From positions 186,001 through 250,000 of the forward strand of contig NZ_JYLM01000004.1 of the NCBI RefSeq assembly GCF_001439815.1: a DNA stretch of 64,000 nt, in the 5' to 3' direction. The notes beneath the pieces are model-generated. The model had not been told where the DNA came from, did no database searches, and saw nothing but the letters and a program-made list of their open reading frames with translations. Every line of letters begins with the position of its first letter. Position 1 is the first letter of the stretch. The translations under genes and the position numbers were made by a program. Positions 52,880 through 61,972 of this stretch are shown here, in pieces. Source of the DNA: Pseudomonas orientalis. GTDB lineage: Bacteria > Pseudomonadota > Gammaproteobacteria > Pseudomonadales > Pseudomonadaceae.

Positions 52880-53659
52880 CTAAGGCATATCTCTAAAGTC
52901 ATGTGCTTGTCGAATTAGGATCTGTAGTTCATGGTTCAGATTGTCAGTATATCTACTGTCCAAATTCGAAAATCTGGACTCTCGAAAAGAGCAGAAATTG
53001 ATGTCCTCCAACCAAGTGTAGCGTGCCCACCTCCGTTGATAGAGCAGAGTTGTTAGTCGCTCCATTGTTGCCACCAGCCCGTCTTGACGGTAAGCGATGC
53101 GCGCGTCATGGGAGCGGTCGGGATGGTTATGTCCCCATTCTCCGAATGAAAATCCGCGAGATCCTCTACAGATATTTTGATAAGCAGATTGCGAGAGGAT
53201 GCCTTGGCCAAGGAGACGCTGGTGATCCCAGAGAGAGTCGAGAATCATGCCCAAATTCTCGGCAAATTTTCGCCTCACCCCTCTTTCCGTATTGGGATCA
53301 AAAAAAGGCACATTTATAGGCTTATTTCGACGCATTCTAGCCATCTCTTCTGCATCGAACTTCCATTCCTGCAGTACCTCTACTGTATACATCTTCCAGT
53401 TTTGAGGATGGTCGATCAGCCTGTGGCAAGAGCGACACAAGGGGATACAGTTAGATATGTGGTCGTAATCAAAATCGAGTATGAATTTGTATCTTGGCCC
53501 TTTAGAGGCCCCCGAGATTATGTGAGCGGCTTCAAACACGTCGACCTGGTACGGCCCATCATCACCGGGGCCAAGCAGGTAGCAAGAGCAGCGAGGATTA
53601 GCACATATACCACCGGTTCGTGCCGCCGCGATGAGACGGACGTCAGCTTTGAAAGGCAT
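52880..53659 (-). CDS. HNH endonuclease
   Basis: 259 aa. The HNH core is at residues about 15-95: CANPRCSCYL, FEAAHIISG, HISNCIPLCRSCHRLID, with two CXXC-type zinc pairs and the catalytic His in EAAHI. A long C-terminal helical domain (about 110-259) has no named family. It starts 28 bp after the 86-aa gene on the same strand and is likely expressed with it. It is convergent with the reverse transcriptase, so it is not an obvious retron partner. Confidence 0.8.
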   Translation of the reverse strand: MPFKADVRLIAAARTGGICANPRCSCYLLGPGDDGPYQVDVFEAAHIISGASKGPRYKFILDFDYDHISNCIPLCRSCHRLIDHPQNWKMYTVEVLQEWKFDAEEMARMRRNKPINVPFFDPNTERGVRRKFAENLGMILDSLWDHQRLLGQGILSQSAYQNICRGSRGFSFGEWGHNHPDRSHDARIAYRQDGLVATMERLTTLLYQRRWARYTWLEDINFCSFRESRFSNLDSRYTDNLNHELQILIRQAHDFRDMP

Positions 53660-53687
53660 GGGTACTCCCTAAGTAAGCGATCGATTC

Positions 53688-53948
53688 TTAAGCCAGCCCA
53701 CGCTCAATCATTCGATCCAAAAGTGCTTGAGGATGAATGCGGTAAGAGCCTACACCGACCCGCTGTGTGAAATGGTCATAGGTTGGGCTGCTAACGCCAG
53801 TGGTCATCTCCGAATTGGATAGGAAGACGCCTGTATAGGTTTCAGCGACATCGCTGAAAAGCTGGATCACAGCTTGTCTCGTGACAACAAGACCTTTGCC
53901 TAGGTGACCGTCGATTACAGCATCCAGCACATTGGTGCGCAGACTCAT
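53688..53948 (-). CDS. Small partner protein upstream of HNH gene, 86 aa
   Basis: MSLRTNVLDAVIDGHLGKGLVVTRQAVIQLF at the start, then YTGVFLSNSEMTTGVSSPTYDHFTQRVGVGSYRIHPQAL. AGAAGGAAC precedes the ATG. No named family. A conserved-looking fold, probably winged-helix or a small regulatory domain. Being first in a two-gene unit with the HNH gene suggests an immunity or regulatory role; this is inference. Confidence 0.6.
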   Translation of the reverse strand: MSLRTNVLDAVIDGHLGKGLVVTRQAVIQLFSDVAETYTGVFLSNSEMTTGVSSPTYDHFTQRVGVGSYRIHPQALLDRMIERGLA

Positions 53949-54046
53949 GTCGTGTTCCTTCTGTCAGGGGAAACTGGCCGGGGGGCGCTAGCTATTTTTG
54001 CTGGCTAATGGCTATTCTCTCATCATTTCTACAGCAAGGAACGCGC

Positions 54047-55720
54047 ATGAAGCTCAATCCGCTACACCTCAAGATCGCTGGTTTGCTTGAAGGCAGGCTT
54101 TTTCGAATTCCAGAATACCAACGCGCCTACTCATGGACATCTCGCCAGCGTAAAGACTTATTCGGCGACATCGAGGAAGCATTTCGATCTGGCCGGGAGC
54201 ATTTCATGGCTACTTTGGTCGCCCTGGCAAAGGAGAAAGAAACCCGCCTTCTCGGCGTCGACGAGTTCAAGACTGTCGAACTGGTGGATGGCCAACAACG
54301 TGTCACGACTCTCATCATCCTTATGAAGGCGATTGAAAAGGCTCTAGACAAGGATGATGTAACGCAAGCCAAGGTGCGGCGGGAGTTGGGTGAGCTGCTT
54401 GTAAAAGGAGACGACCATTCTCTGATTCTGCTCCAGACAAATCATGATGCGAGTCAGGTTTTCACCAACTACATCCGTAAGGGGGTGGTGGAGGAAGGCT
54501 CCGCAAAAACTGCTGCAGATCAGAACTTGGTTGAAGCCGCCCGGGACTGCGAGCTCTTTGTGAGCAAATGGTTGGCTCGTGGAGACACGATCTTTGAGCT
54601 GTTGGTGACCATCAGGAATAAGCTGACGATTATTTACCATGAGATTTCGGACGAGGCTACGGTATACCGAGTCTTCGAGGTTCTTAACAGCCGAGGGCTG
54701 GATGTGAAATGGATCGACAAGCTCAAAAGCCAATTAATGGCGCTGATTTTCGAGCATGTTGAGGGTGGTACTCGCGATGAGGCAGTGGCCGAAATGCAAG
54801 ACGTCTGGCGGGGCATCTATCGCTCGCTGGAAAACAGCACAAGAATTGGAGACGAAGCTCTTCGCTTCGCAGGCGCATGGGCCTCTGACGCGAGACCTAA
54901 TCGAATTCCCAGTGAAGCAGATTCGACCGCACTGCTAACCGTAAAGGCGGGCACCCAGTTAAGAACAATTGCAGAGGTTGGGCATGAACTCGAAGCGGTA
55001 GTGCAAGCGAACCTGCGCCTGTTCCGAGATCCGCGCCTCCGGGCTGTTACGCGCATTGTGCACGCTCGATTTGTTGCCGCAGCGATCCTCCTGCGGAAAT
55101 TCGACAAGAAGACAGAGCAAGAACTACTCGGCAAATGGGAGCGCGCTACTTTCAGAATCTACGAGCTGGCAAGCCGGGATAGCCGACACAAGGTTGGGGA
55201 GTACATTCGTCTTGGCTATGAAATTTACCGGAATAATCTAAGCAAGGATCAAATCCTCAGTGGGTTGGAAAAAATCTCCAAGGGTTATTCGATTGACGAA
55301 GTTTTGAACAACATTGAGTGGGTGAGCAGCTACGATGGCTGGCAAAATCAGCTGCGCTATGTGCTGAACCGTTATGACGAACACTTGGCCAAGCTCGCAG
55401 GGCAGAAGCTAAATGAGAGCCAATGGGGAAAGATCTGGGAGCAGGATGCCGCTAGCTCAATAGAACATATTGCACCGCAGAGCAGTGGCGTTGAGTGGAT
55501 GCACCACCTCGGGAATCTGACGATGCTGCCACCTGGAACAAACTCTTCGCTAAAAGCTAGGCCTCCGGTTGAAAAGCTAGACGTCTATCGAAGCTGCGGA
55601 CTGATTGCCACGATCCATGTCGGCCAACAGATTCATGACGCTGAATCTTGGACTGAAAATATGGTTCTAGCTCGAGCAAAAAGCATCGAAGATTTCATCA
55701 GGCTTGAATGGGCCGACTGA
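54047..55720 (+). CDS. Fused GmrSD-like DUF262/DUF1524 protein (type IV restriction)
   Basis: 557 aa from ATG 54047. The DUF262 half has FRIPEYQRAYSWTSRQRKDLFGDIEEA and ELVDGQQRVTTLIIL (nucleotide-handling motif). The DUF1524 end has SIEHIAPQSS, HHLGNLTMLPPGTNSSL, the His-Asn HNH-type nuclease. Such fused GmrS-GmrD-like proteins cut DNA with modified (for example glucosylated) cytosines and act against phages. It is full length and starts after GGAACGCGC. A structured repeat copy follows its stop. Confidence 0.85.
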   Translation: MKLNPLHLKIAGLLEGRLFRIPEYQRAYSWTSRQRKDLFGDIEEAFRSGREHFMATLVALAKEKETRLLGVDEFKTVELVDGQQRVTTLIILMKAIEKALDKDDVTQAKVRRELGELLVKGDDHSLILLQTNHDASQVFTNYIRKGVVEEGSAKTAADQNLVEAARDCELFVSKWLARGDTIFELLVTIRNKLTIIYHEISDEATVYRVFEVLNSRGLDVKWIDKLKSQLMALIFEHVEGGTRDEAVAEMQDVWRGIYRSLENSTRIGDEALRFAGAWASDARPNRIPSEADSTALLTVKAGTQLRTIAEVGHELEAVVQANLRLFRDPRLRAVTRIVHARFVAAAILLRKFDKKTEQELLGKWERATFRIYELASRDSRHKVGEYIRLGYEIYRNNLSKDQILSGLEKISKGYSIDEVLNNIEWVSSYDGWQNQLRYVLNRYDEHLAKLAGQKLNESQWGKIWEQDAASSIEHIAPQSSGVEWMHHLGNLTMLPPGTNSSLKARPPVEKLDVYRSCGLIATIHVGQQIHDAESWTENMVLARAKSIEDFIRLEWAD

Positions 55721-55745
55721 TCACAGTTTAAGTAACAGGCCATTA

Positions 55746-55876
55746 TCGCAAGCGGAGCGCGCCGGCCCACGATGGGCCAAAGGCCTGAGGATGGACGCCC
55801 GGAGGGCCAAACCCTGGCGAAGCCAAGGTTTGGTTCACGACAGCCGTACCCCGACAGGGGGCTGGCCCAAAGCGGG
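55746..55876 (+). repeat. Structured island repeat, copy B
   Basis: GCAAGCGGAGCGCGCC head, hairpins GGCCCA-CGA-TGGGCC, CCAAACCCTGGC-GAA-GCCAAGGTTTGG and CCCC-GACA-GGGG, and a GGCCCAAAGCGG end. It lies between the convergent DUF262 gene (stop 55720) and tyrosine recombinase gene (stop 55964). Confidence 0.85.
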
Positions 55877-55963
55877 GATACTTCAGATCGCCGTCGACCC
55901 ATAGGGCAGGGAAACCGCTAATGGCCTCGCGAATGAAGCTCTCTACCATTTCCGAGTATGGGC

Positions 55964-56875
55964 CTAGTGAACAGTGCTACTGGTTGTAGGTAGTCCGACT
56001 GCGTATGCCAATGAGGTGTTGGCTGAGTGGTGCCCCATCTTCTCGCTCATTTGGCGCATCAAGTCCGCATAACCATCTGTGGTCTTGCGCACACTATGAG
56101 GTGTGACCAGGGACGCATCAATATCCGCTTTCCGAGCCCACGAGACGCAGATTTTTCTCAGCGCTTCAGACGATAGTGGACGCTCAGGGCCATTAATCGC
56201 ACGGAACAGATACTCTCCGTCCGACAACTTCGAGGTCTTGATGTACTGCTCGAATACCGACCTGTGCCTATCGGGAATTGCATCGAGTACCTTCTTGGTA
56301 TCAAGGCTCTTCACGCCATACACCGCACCACCGTGCCGCATTCTTGCCGATAGAAACTCGCCTGCCCGCAGCGCACCCAGCATGCATGCGAACAGCGCCC
56401 GATCTCTCAAGCTGCCGGATTCGGACAAGATATTCTCCAGCGTCTGAATGTGTTCTTTGGACAGTCCTGACTGAGCCCGGCTAACCCGTTCAGGTGACGG
56501 GCTATGACCAGCACTTGGAGAAACCTGCGCACGTTTGAAGGCTACGAGTTTTTTCAGGGACAGATCGTTTACAAGCCGTTCCAGCTTCTGTTGATCCAGA
56601 GGGAGCAATGTTTCCGGCTGCAGGGTAGTGCCGATGGCTGAACGAATTGCCTGCCTGACATCGGCTTCTGGCGGTACAGGTTTACCGGGTTGGCAGACTT
56701 TTGAGGCCTCGCTGAGATCGTGAATGCTTTGATAACCCAGTCCCCGTGCGAGCGCTTTCTGAGCATCTGCAAGCGAGATCGGGGTTGAGCCATACCATCG
56801 CTCTTGCAACTGTTTGGACAGGCTTTTGAAGCCACGATTACGGATCAGATCGTCTGGATAGACTGGGACGCGCAT
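55964..56875 (-). CDS. Tyrosine recombinase inside the island
   Basis: 303 aa. The catalytic domain (about 135-303) shows ALFACMLGALRAGEFLSA (Arg I), VKSLDTKK (Lys), TPHSVRKTTDGY (HXXR), MGHHSANTSLAYAV (His and the nucleophile Tyr). The N-terminal part is not a normal SAM-like domain. It contains ISLADAQKALARGLGYQSIHDL, a motif seen in several plasmid and island proteins. Next to repeat B, it may move the block between repeats B and C or be the remnant of an older element. Confidence 0.75.
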   Translation of the reverse strand: MRVPVYPDDLIRNRGFKSLSKQLQERWYGSTPISLADAQKALARGLGYQSIHDLSEASKVCQPGKPVPPEADVRQAIRSAIGTTLQPETLLPLDQQKLERLVNDLSLKKLVAFKRAQVSPSAGHSPSPERVSRAQSGLSKEHIQTLENILSESGSLRDRALFACMLGALRAGEFLSARMRHGGAVYGVKSLDTKKVLDAIPDRHRSVFEQYIKTSKLSDGEYLFRAINGPERPLSSEALRKICVSWARKADIDASLVTPHSVRKTTDGYADLMRQMSEKMGHHSANTSLAYAVGLPTTSSTVH

Positions 56876-57132
56876 AGCAATTCTCCGGTAGCGTCAGGGT
56901 GTCGGCTGCCCGCTGACTATCGTCGAAATGCGTGCGATAAAAAGGGTGTTCACCTGTGGCATTTGAGCCTTCACGAGCCGACCGTTTGATCCAGGCAGAT
57001 CAGGGAGGCTGCAAAACTAGCATGCTCAATTTAAGGATGTCTAGACACTATCGGCGGCGGTGATGTGATCTGTTCGTTGGTCGGGTGATGATTCCCCGAC
57101 CCCATCATCAGTAACTGGGCGATTTCTCGAGC

Positions 57133-58254
57133 TCAACTCGCGCTGTTCAAAACCTTGTGTCCCTCATTGACTGCCGATTCGACTATTCGAATTGAAGATT
57201 CAAGGCTTTCAGCGCTATCTAGTTCTTCAAAATATACAAGAGCATCTCGAATTACTAAGATGCGGAGTAGGATTTCTGAAAGCATATTGTTGTAGAGCTG
57301 TATATGCAGCTTAAAGAATCTAAGATTTTTCTCTTTGAACTGTTCGCAAAAATGATGCTGGTTGAGCGCGTATCGATTAAATAGGTTTGCTTCTTTGGCT
57401 AGTTCGTCTTGTATGGCTTCGTCGATATCCTCAACTTGCGAAATTTGATGTATGAAGAGATCAGCTTTGTATCGAAAAGGATTTTTACGTGCATCTATAG
57501 TATAAAATTCTAGATATCCACTGTCTTGCATATACTCGGATATTTGACTGTCGTACTCAGGGTGAGCGCTAAGAAATGGATCTACATCGTTCTGAGTTTG
57601 GATGTCCCACTGCTCCGCTAACTCTTTTTTCTGGCTGACAAGTGCCCTGACTTTATCGAGCCACTCGTAGATTTGCCTGAGATTTTCCTGGGCTGGATGA
57701 TCGTCGCTTTCTGCAAATGCTACCTCCGCATTGCTAGCAGGCCTGACAACCCCTTTAACCGGCTCGAACGCTTTGCATAGCGCCAATTGTTTGGGCGTGC
57801 AGAATGCAGGATTTCTCAAGTTCATCAAATCAAATTCAGCATGCTCATAAGATTTCGCAACCAACCTTGAGCAGAACTGCTGCTTTGAATCTTGATGTCT
57901 TAACAGCGTCCTCAGCTTAATGGTAATCGCTTCATTGAGGGCGTAGAGGCTTCCGACTTTTGACTGGGCATAGGAGCAAATTGCGCGAGTCTCAAGCTCA
58001 GATAGCGGGAGTTTCGCACGTAAAACCAGTACATCCGTAGGTCTGTCGAATATCAGACGTTGGGGATTTTTTGAGAAAACGCCAGCCATCGTAGCTTCGA
58101 TAGTAGTATCTCCGACATAAATGGCAGCATGTGAATATCTGCTTATCGTGGCTGCCCTTACTGAGAGGCTTACCCCGCCCTTGTCGCCGGTAAGGATGAT
58201 GTCAGCAGGCTGAAGCAGTGAGCGTTCAAGTATGTATTTTCGAACAGACATCAA
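57133..58254 (-). CDS. YiiX-like permuted papain-fold protein with helical extension
   Basis: 373 aa. Residues about 10-160 match the YiiX/YaeF (C92) NlpC/P60-like fold: LQPADIILTGDKGG, SRYSHAAIYVGDTTIEATM (His) and QQFCSRLVAKSYEHA (Cys nucleophile). Residues about 190-373 are a helical region without a name. These proteases/amidases act on peptides or acyl chains; the target is unknown. AT-rich coding sequence compared with neighbours suggests a separate origin. A gap of 257 bases without a recognised feature separates it from the recombinase. Confidence 0.72.
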   Translation of the reverse strand: MMSVRKYILERSLLQPADIILTGDKGGVSLSVRAATISRYSHAAIYVGDTTIEATMAGVFSKNPQRLIFDRPTDVLVLRAKLPLSELETRAICSYAQSKVGSLYALNEAITIKLRTLLRHQDSKQQFCSRLVAKSYEHAEFDLMNLRNPAFCTPKQLALCKAFEPVKGVVRPASNAEVAFAESDDHPAQENLRQIYEWLDKVRALVSQKKELAEQWDIQTQNDVDPFLSAHPEYDSQISEYMQDSGYLEFYTIDARKNPFRYKADLFIHQISQVEDIDEAIQDELAKEANLFNRYALNQHHFCEQFKEKNLRFFKLHIQLYNNMLSEILLRILVIRDALVYFEELDSAESLESSIRIVESAVNEGHKVLNSAS

Positions 58255-58318
58255 AAATCCCTTTAATTAACCTGAGGTAAAAAATTAGCTATAGAAATCA
58301 GCTAGGGCTGCGTGGTTT

Positions 58319-58891
58319 TCATCGACGTCTCGACCTCGTATGGTCACTAACATGGTGCGATCTCACATTCACCGGCCCGTTACGAGTGTGCCTGACATGG
58401 CTGCTTCGAATGTGGCCGTTGACACGCTGAAGCAACAACCATTTGGGGAAGAATGACATTGCCTGCGTATGCCGCCTATACACCTTAGGCATGTGTTGCT
58501 GCAGGTACACAGCAAGCGAGTCTTCCGTGACCTCGAAGTTGTAGACGCGCCAGTAGGCTTCGAGGAGATCTCTGTTCCGGCCAAGGTAGTAGCGCCATAA
58601 CCACCCTGGGTTCGGCGTCTCGTACTGGAATTTGGCCAGGGCAGGTGCGTCATCCAGCGATGCCTTAAACCCCTCCGTCCAAATCAGGAGCAGCATCAAG
58701 GCCACCCCGGTGACGATCATGAATGTCTTGTCGTAGATGAATGAATATATCGCTGCCGGAGAAGCCCAGCCCCACATCATCCAGCCGAACAGGAAGGCGG
58801 GCAGTAAGAAGAGCGGCATTAGGAAAAGGCCGATTGCCAGGCCAATCCAGGCGCCAATGATATCTGGCAGCTTCGACAAAACGTTCGGCAT
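58319..58891 (-). CDS. Membrane protein with two N-terminal helices, 190 aa
   Basis: Hydrophobic helices at about 10-38 and 52-72 (IIGAWIGLAIGLFLMPLFLLPAFLFGW, FMIVTGVALMLLLIW) are followed by a soluble, very basic tail (about 150-190, rich in His and Arg: HIRSSHVRHTRNG). No named family. It is on the same strand as the YiiX-like gene with 64 bp between them and could be its membrane partner. Confidence 0.6.
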   Translation of the reverse strand: MPNVLSKLPDIIGAWIGLAIGLFLMPLFLLPAFLFGWMMWGWASPAAIYSFIYDKTFMIVTGVALMLLLIWTEGFKASLDDAPALAKFQYETPNPGWLWRYYLGRNRDLLEAYWRVYNFEVTEDSLAVYLQQHMPKVYRRHTQAMSFFPKWLLLQRVNGHIRSSHVRHTRNGPVNVRSHHVSDHTRSRRR

Positions 58892-58947
58892 GTGTGTCCT
58901 CCCTGGAACCTGGTTGATCAGGTATATCTCGATGGTAGCAGGGGCTA

Positions 58948-59079
58948 ATGCTCAGGGAATGGACGTCGCGCATGGCCAAGCTGCTTAAGGTCGCCGAGGC
59001 TGCCAGCGCCGGGAATGAAGTGCTCCAGATTGCGGTGTCTGGAAGGCGCAAGCAGGTATACATCCTCCTTCCAGCCTGA
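58948..59079 (+). CDS. Possible 43-aa ORF
   Basis: ATG 58948 opens MLREWTSRMAKLLKVAEAAS and stops at 59077. It is the only plus-strand reading in this stretch. Its composition is coding-like, but there is no ribosome site or relative that I know. It may be a remnant of a lost gene. Confidence 0.25.
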   Translation: MLREWTSRMAKLLKVAEAASAGNEVLQIAVSGRRKQVYILLPA

Positions 59080-59148
59080 ATGCCCTGAGAGCAGCCAAAG
59101 CGTATCTGTTCTGGCTACGGGCGAAGCGTGCAGGGCCTTGAGCAGCGT

Positions 59149-59955
59149 TCACTTGGGGGTAACGTAGTAGCGAACCGATGACTCCTGGAAGCGCTTGTTC
59201 AGGTACTCCGGCGTGAGCTGGCCGGCCTCCTCAAGCTTGGCGAATAGCTTCTCGTCCAGCAACACGAGTTCTGGGCTCACGGGCAATGCTAGGAAACGTT
59301 TCTCGTACAGGGCTACGTTCGAGTCGGGGAGAATGAATTTCTCCCCCCTCGTTGTGAAGGGCACCCATACAGTGTCCTCAATCAGCATCCGGTCTCTGAT
59401 GAAGAACAATGTGAGTGTCCCGCTCACAACCATACGGGCTGAGGCATGTGGGTTTCCTGCTCCGTTGAACATTCGGACGGTCTCATGCACCTGCTCAACC
59501 TCCTCCTCTTCAAGCTCAGCCTGAGACAGCGCCCAGGAGGGTGGCTCCATAATGGAGTCGTAAAGCGGTCTTTCTTTGGCTGCAACGTAGGCTCGCGCTG
59601 CCAGCATCACGAAGTATTCTGTGATCCAAGGGGAGCGAGCGATGCTTCCGGTCTCTGCGAGTAACGTCAGCTGCTGCTGATAGTTGTCCTCGTTCGTTTT
59701 GATCATGCCTTGCTCAGTAGGCTGATCCCACAGTCTGGCAACAACGAACGCGTCCTTCGGGGCTCGGTATATTGGGTCGCCACCTTGCTTGCGGTATATC
59801 GTGATAAGGTTTTCTCCACCCAGCCATTCCTTCAGATGTGCCTGGGGGATCAAGTGCTGATTGACCGTGATCCTGTTCGGGTTTTTGACGCGATTGCCGT
59901 TTTCATCCAGCGTTTCGCTGGGAGTTTCGTGAGGCGAGTGGTCTTTCTTGTACAT
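59149..59955 (-). CDS. DUF4238-like protein, 268 aa
   Basis: The N-terminal motif VNQHLIPQAHLKEWLGG resembles the (Q/R)HXXPXXXL start of DUF4238 proteins, which are found in phage-defence and stress loci without known activity. The middle (about 110-200) is helical and includes YFVMLAARAYVAAKERP; the end is beta-rich (FILPDSNVALYEKRFLALPVSPELVLL), also typical of DUF4238. Family call moderately sure, function unknown. Confidence 0.6.
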   Translation of the reverse strand: MYKKDHSPHETPSETLDENGNRVKNPNRITVNQHLIPQAHLKEWLGGENLITIYRKQGGDPIYRAPKDAFVVARLWDQPTEQGMIKTNEDNYQQQLTLLAETGSIARSPWITEYFVMLAARAYVAAKERPLYDSIMEPPSWALSQAELEEEEVEQVHETVRMFNGAGNPHASARMVVSGTLTLFFIRDRMLIEDTVWVPFTTRGEKFILPDSNVALYEKRFLALPVSPELVLLDEKLFAKLEEAGQLTPEYLNKRFQESSVRYYVTPK

Positions 59956-60076
59956 GCTAATGGCCCAATAGTTTTTTAGCTGAACCGGCGAGCAGCTATG
60001 CAGCCCCGAACGGGATCATTAACCAGGATTTGCCCATGTAATGCTCCCAAATGGAAACATTACAATTGAAGGGCCT

Positions 60077-61849
60077 TCAGATAGCCCGCATCCAATCTAG
60101 AGTGCTGCGGAAAACGGGAAAGTCTTGGTCAATTACCTCCGGCTGCCAGTTCCTGATGCTGTCCTCCTGGGCGATGATGGCTGCCTCTCCCTTCTCCTCA
60201 ATATTTAATGCGTCCTCAATGCACCCCATTGGCCAGACCCAGGTTGAGAACGTTGCCTTCATGGCCTCATGGGCGGCGTTTGCGAGCGGTCGGCCTTCAG
60301 CATGCCTCGCGAAGGCAGCCCAACAGTCCGCTGCAGTCCCGCTTTGGGATTTCTGAGGCATTCCATTTCCTCCGAGCTGGAAACCTTCGGCTTGGCTGAC
60401 AACCCGAAGTACAGATTTGACGTTATCCATCTCTTCGCATTCCTTCGTAAGCCAGGGGCCTCTAGCGTGGGTGAATGCAAAATCCAAGTCAGCGATCACG
60501 CCACATTTGATACCCATTGCCGTCAGTACAGAAAATCCTTTAGGGATAGCGGTGCAACTCCCAAGGGCAACGAAACAGATCCGTTCAAGCTCCGGACTAA
60601 CGCCATAGAGCTTTTCGTAAATGAGGGGTAGCAACCTCTGGTCGGTTTTGCCCTCGCACAAAATTACTTTTTCGGCGAAATAGATCTCCGCAATGTTTCC
60701 GAGCTCAAAAAGAGTTCGAGATTGGCTTTGAGCCTCTGCTATAGCTTGAGTAACCGCCGTGCCCATCGGAATCCGAACCTCGGAACCATTCTCCCGTGAT
60801 CTGCGCACGATGACCGTTTCTGGCGCGTTATCCCTGCTTACCATCAATGGCGAATGGGTCGTGAACACAACTTGGTAGCCGGATTTTGAAAGCACATGGA
60901 GCGCTTCCCTAAGGCCCCTGACACCTTGTGGGTGGAGAAAAATCTCGGGTTCATCGATCAGCAAGAGACGACGAGAAAGGTCTTGATCGCGGGTTTTACG
61001 GATGTCGGCTAGGAGCCGGATCAAGGCCATTTGTATTGCGCGCTGAGCACCGCTACCTAAAGTGTCGAATCGTCTGGTTTGACCAGATATCTCATCTGTC
61101 ACGTTCAGATCACCGCTCTTGAAAAACTCCTTAACGTCGATTGACGGTACGTCCAGATTTAACTGCAAACCAGGGAAGAAGCTTGAGAGGGCATTGGTGG
61201 CGCTGGTGTCGAACTCAGTCAGCAGAGGGGATCTGTTTTCACCGTCGGTTCCCAGGATACTCCTGACTGCTGTGAGTGCATCCTGAACCTCTTGGTGGGC
61301 AGTGAGGATGGGCGCCATGATTTCATCCAGGAGCCCACGAATTGTGCTCCCAGCTTTGCCTTTACCTAAGTCTTCCTGAACATCGTCCATGGCGCGGATA
61401 TGCAACGCTTCTGGTAGCAACGCCGAAATGGCTTGAGGCAGGCCCGTCGGATAGGAGCGCCAAGAAGTAGGGACACCTTGATCATCAAGTTCAGCATTTT
61501 CCCACACCTCCGTGGAAGGCCTAGCCGAGCCTAATGCAGAAATCCTGATCCAAAGGTCACCGCCGATGCAGTAGGGAGTAATCGCGGCTTGATGTCGGGC
61601 TTCAGGGATCTGCGCAATCAGCTCCTCCGTAATCCCGGACACGCAGGCGCTTATGATGATGGGCTGGGCAGGGTCATTCGCATCTGTCTTCGCAAATGCC
61701 TTGGGCGCAAGCACTAATCTGATCGCGTCGAGGATGGTGGATTTTCCTGCATTATTTTGACCGACCAGTGGGGTGAAATCGCCCAGTGGCAGGATTACTT
61801 GCTTGCAAGAGCGGAAGTTCTTGATGTGTATTTTGCTTAAGGCGTGCAT
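60077..61849 (-). CDS. OLD-family ATPase/TOPRIM endonuclease (second stand-alone)
   Basis: 590 aa from ATG 61849 (MHALSKIHIKNFRSC). Walker A is LVGQNNAGKSTILDA, Walker B LLLIDEPEIFLHPQG with FTTHSPLMVS after it. The TOPRIM domain has VILCEGKTDQRLLP and GVIADLDFAF, then a longer C-terminal helical part. Like the gene at 30539 it has no helicase partner and fits class 1 OLD. An in-frame extension to 61936 is not favoured as it lacks family similarity. Confidence 0.8.
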   Translation of the reverse strand: MHALSKIHIKNFRSCKQVILPLGDFTPLVGQNNAGKSTILDAIRLVLAPKAFAKTDANDPAQPIIISACVSGITEELIAQIPEARHQAAITPYCIGGDLWIRISALGSARPSTEVWENAELDDQGVPTSWRSYPTGLPQAISALLPEALHIRAMDDVQEDLGKGKAGSTIRGLLDEIMAPILTAHQEVQDALTAVRSILGTDGENRSPLLTEFDTSATNALSSFFPGLQLNLDVPSIDVKEFFKSGDLNVTDEISGQTRRFDTLGSGAQRAIQMALIRLLADIRKTRDQDLSRRLLLIDEPEIFLHPQGVRGLREALHVLSKSGYQVVFTTHSPLMVSRDNAPETVIVRRSRENGSEVRIPMGTAVTQAIAEAQSQSRTLFELGNIAEIYFAEKVILCEGKTDQRLLPLIYEKLYGVSPELERICFVALGSCTAIPKGFSVLTAMGIKCGVIADLDFAFTHARGPWLTKECEEMDNVKSVLRVVSQAEGFQLGGNGMPQKSQSGTAADCWAAFARHAEGRPLANAAHEAMKATFSTWVWPMGCIEDALNIEEKGEAAIIAQEDSIRNWQPEVIDQDFPVFRSTLDWMRAI

Positions 61850-61972
61850 GGGATGAATTCCTTTTCTACGGTGGGCAAGGCTCCTCAGCTTAGTCGGAAA
61901 GTGGCGATGCGCCACAGTCCTGGCACCATTGCTCAAGGATGCAGCAGCGCTGTGAGCACTTATCCTCTACCG

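Noticed and set aside
52880..53659. HNH gene as the effector of the adjacent reverse transcriptase
   Set aside because: It is on the opposite strand, convergent, and already has its own small upstream partner gene.
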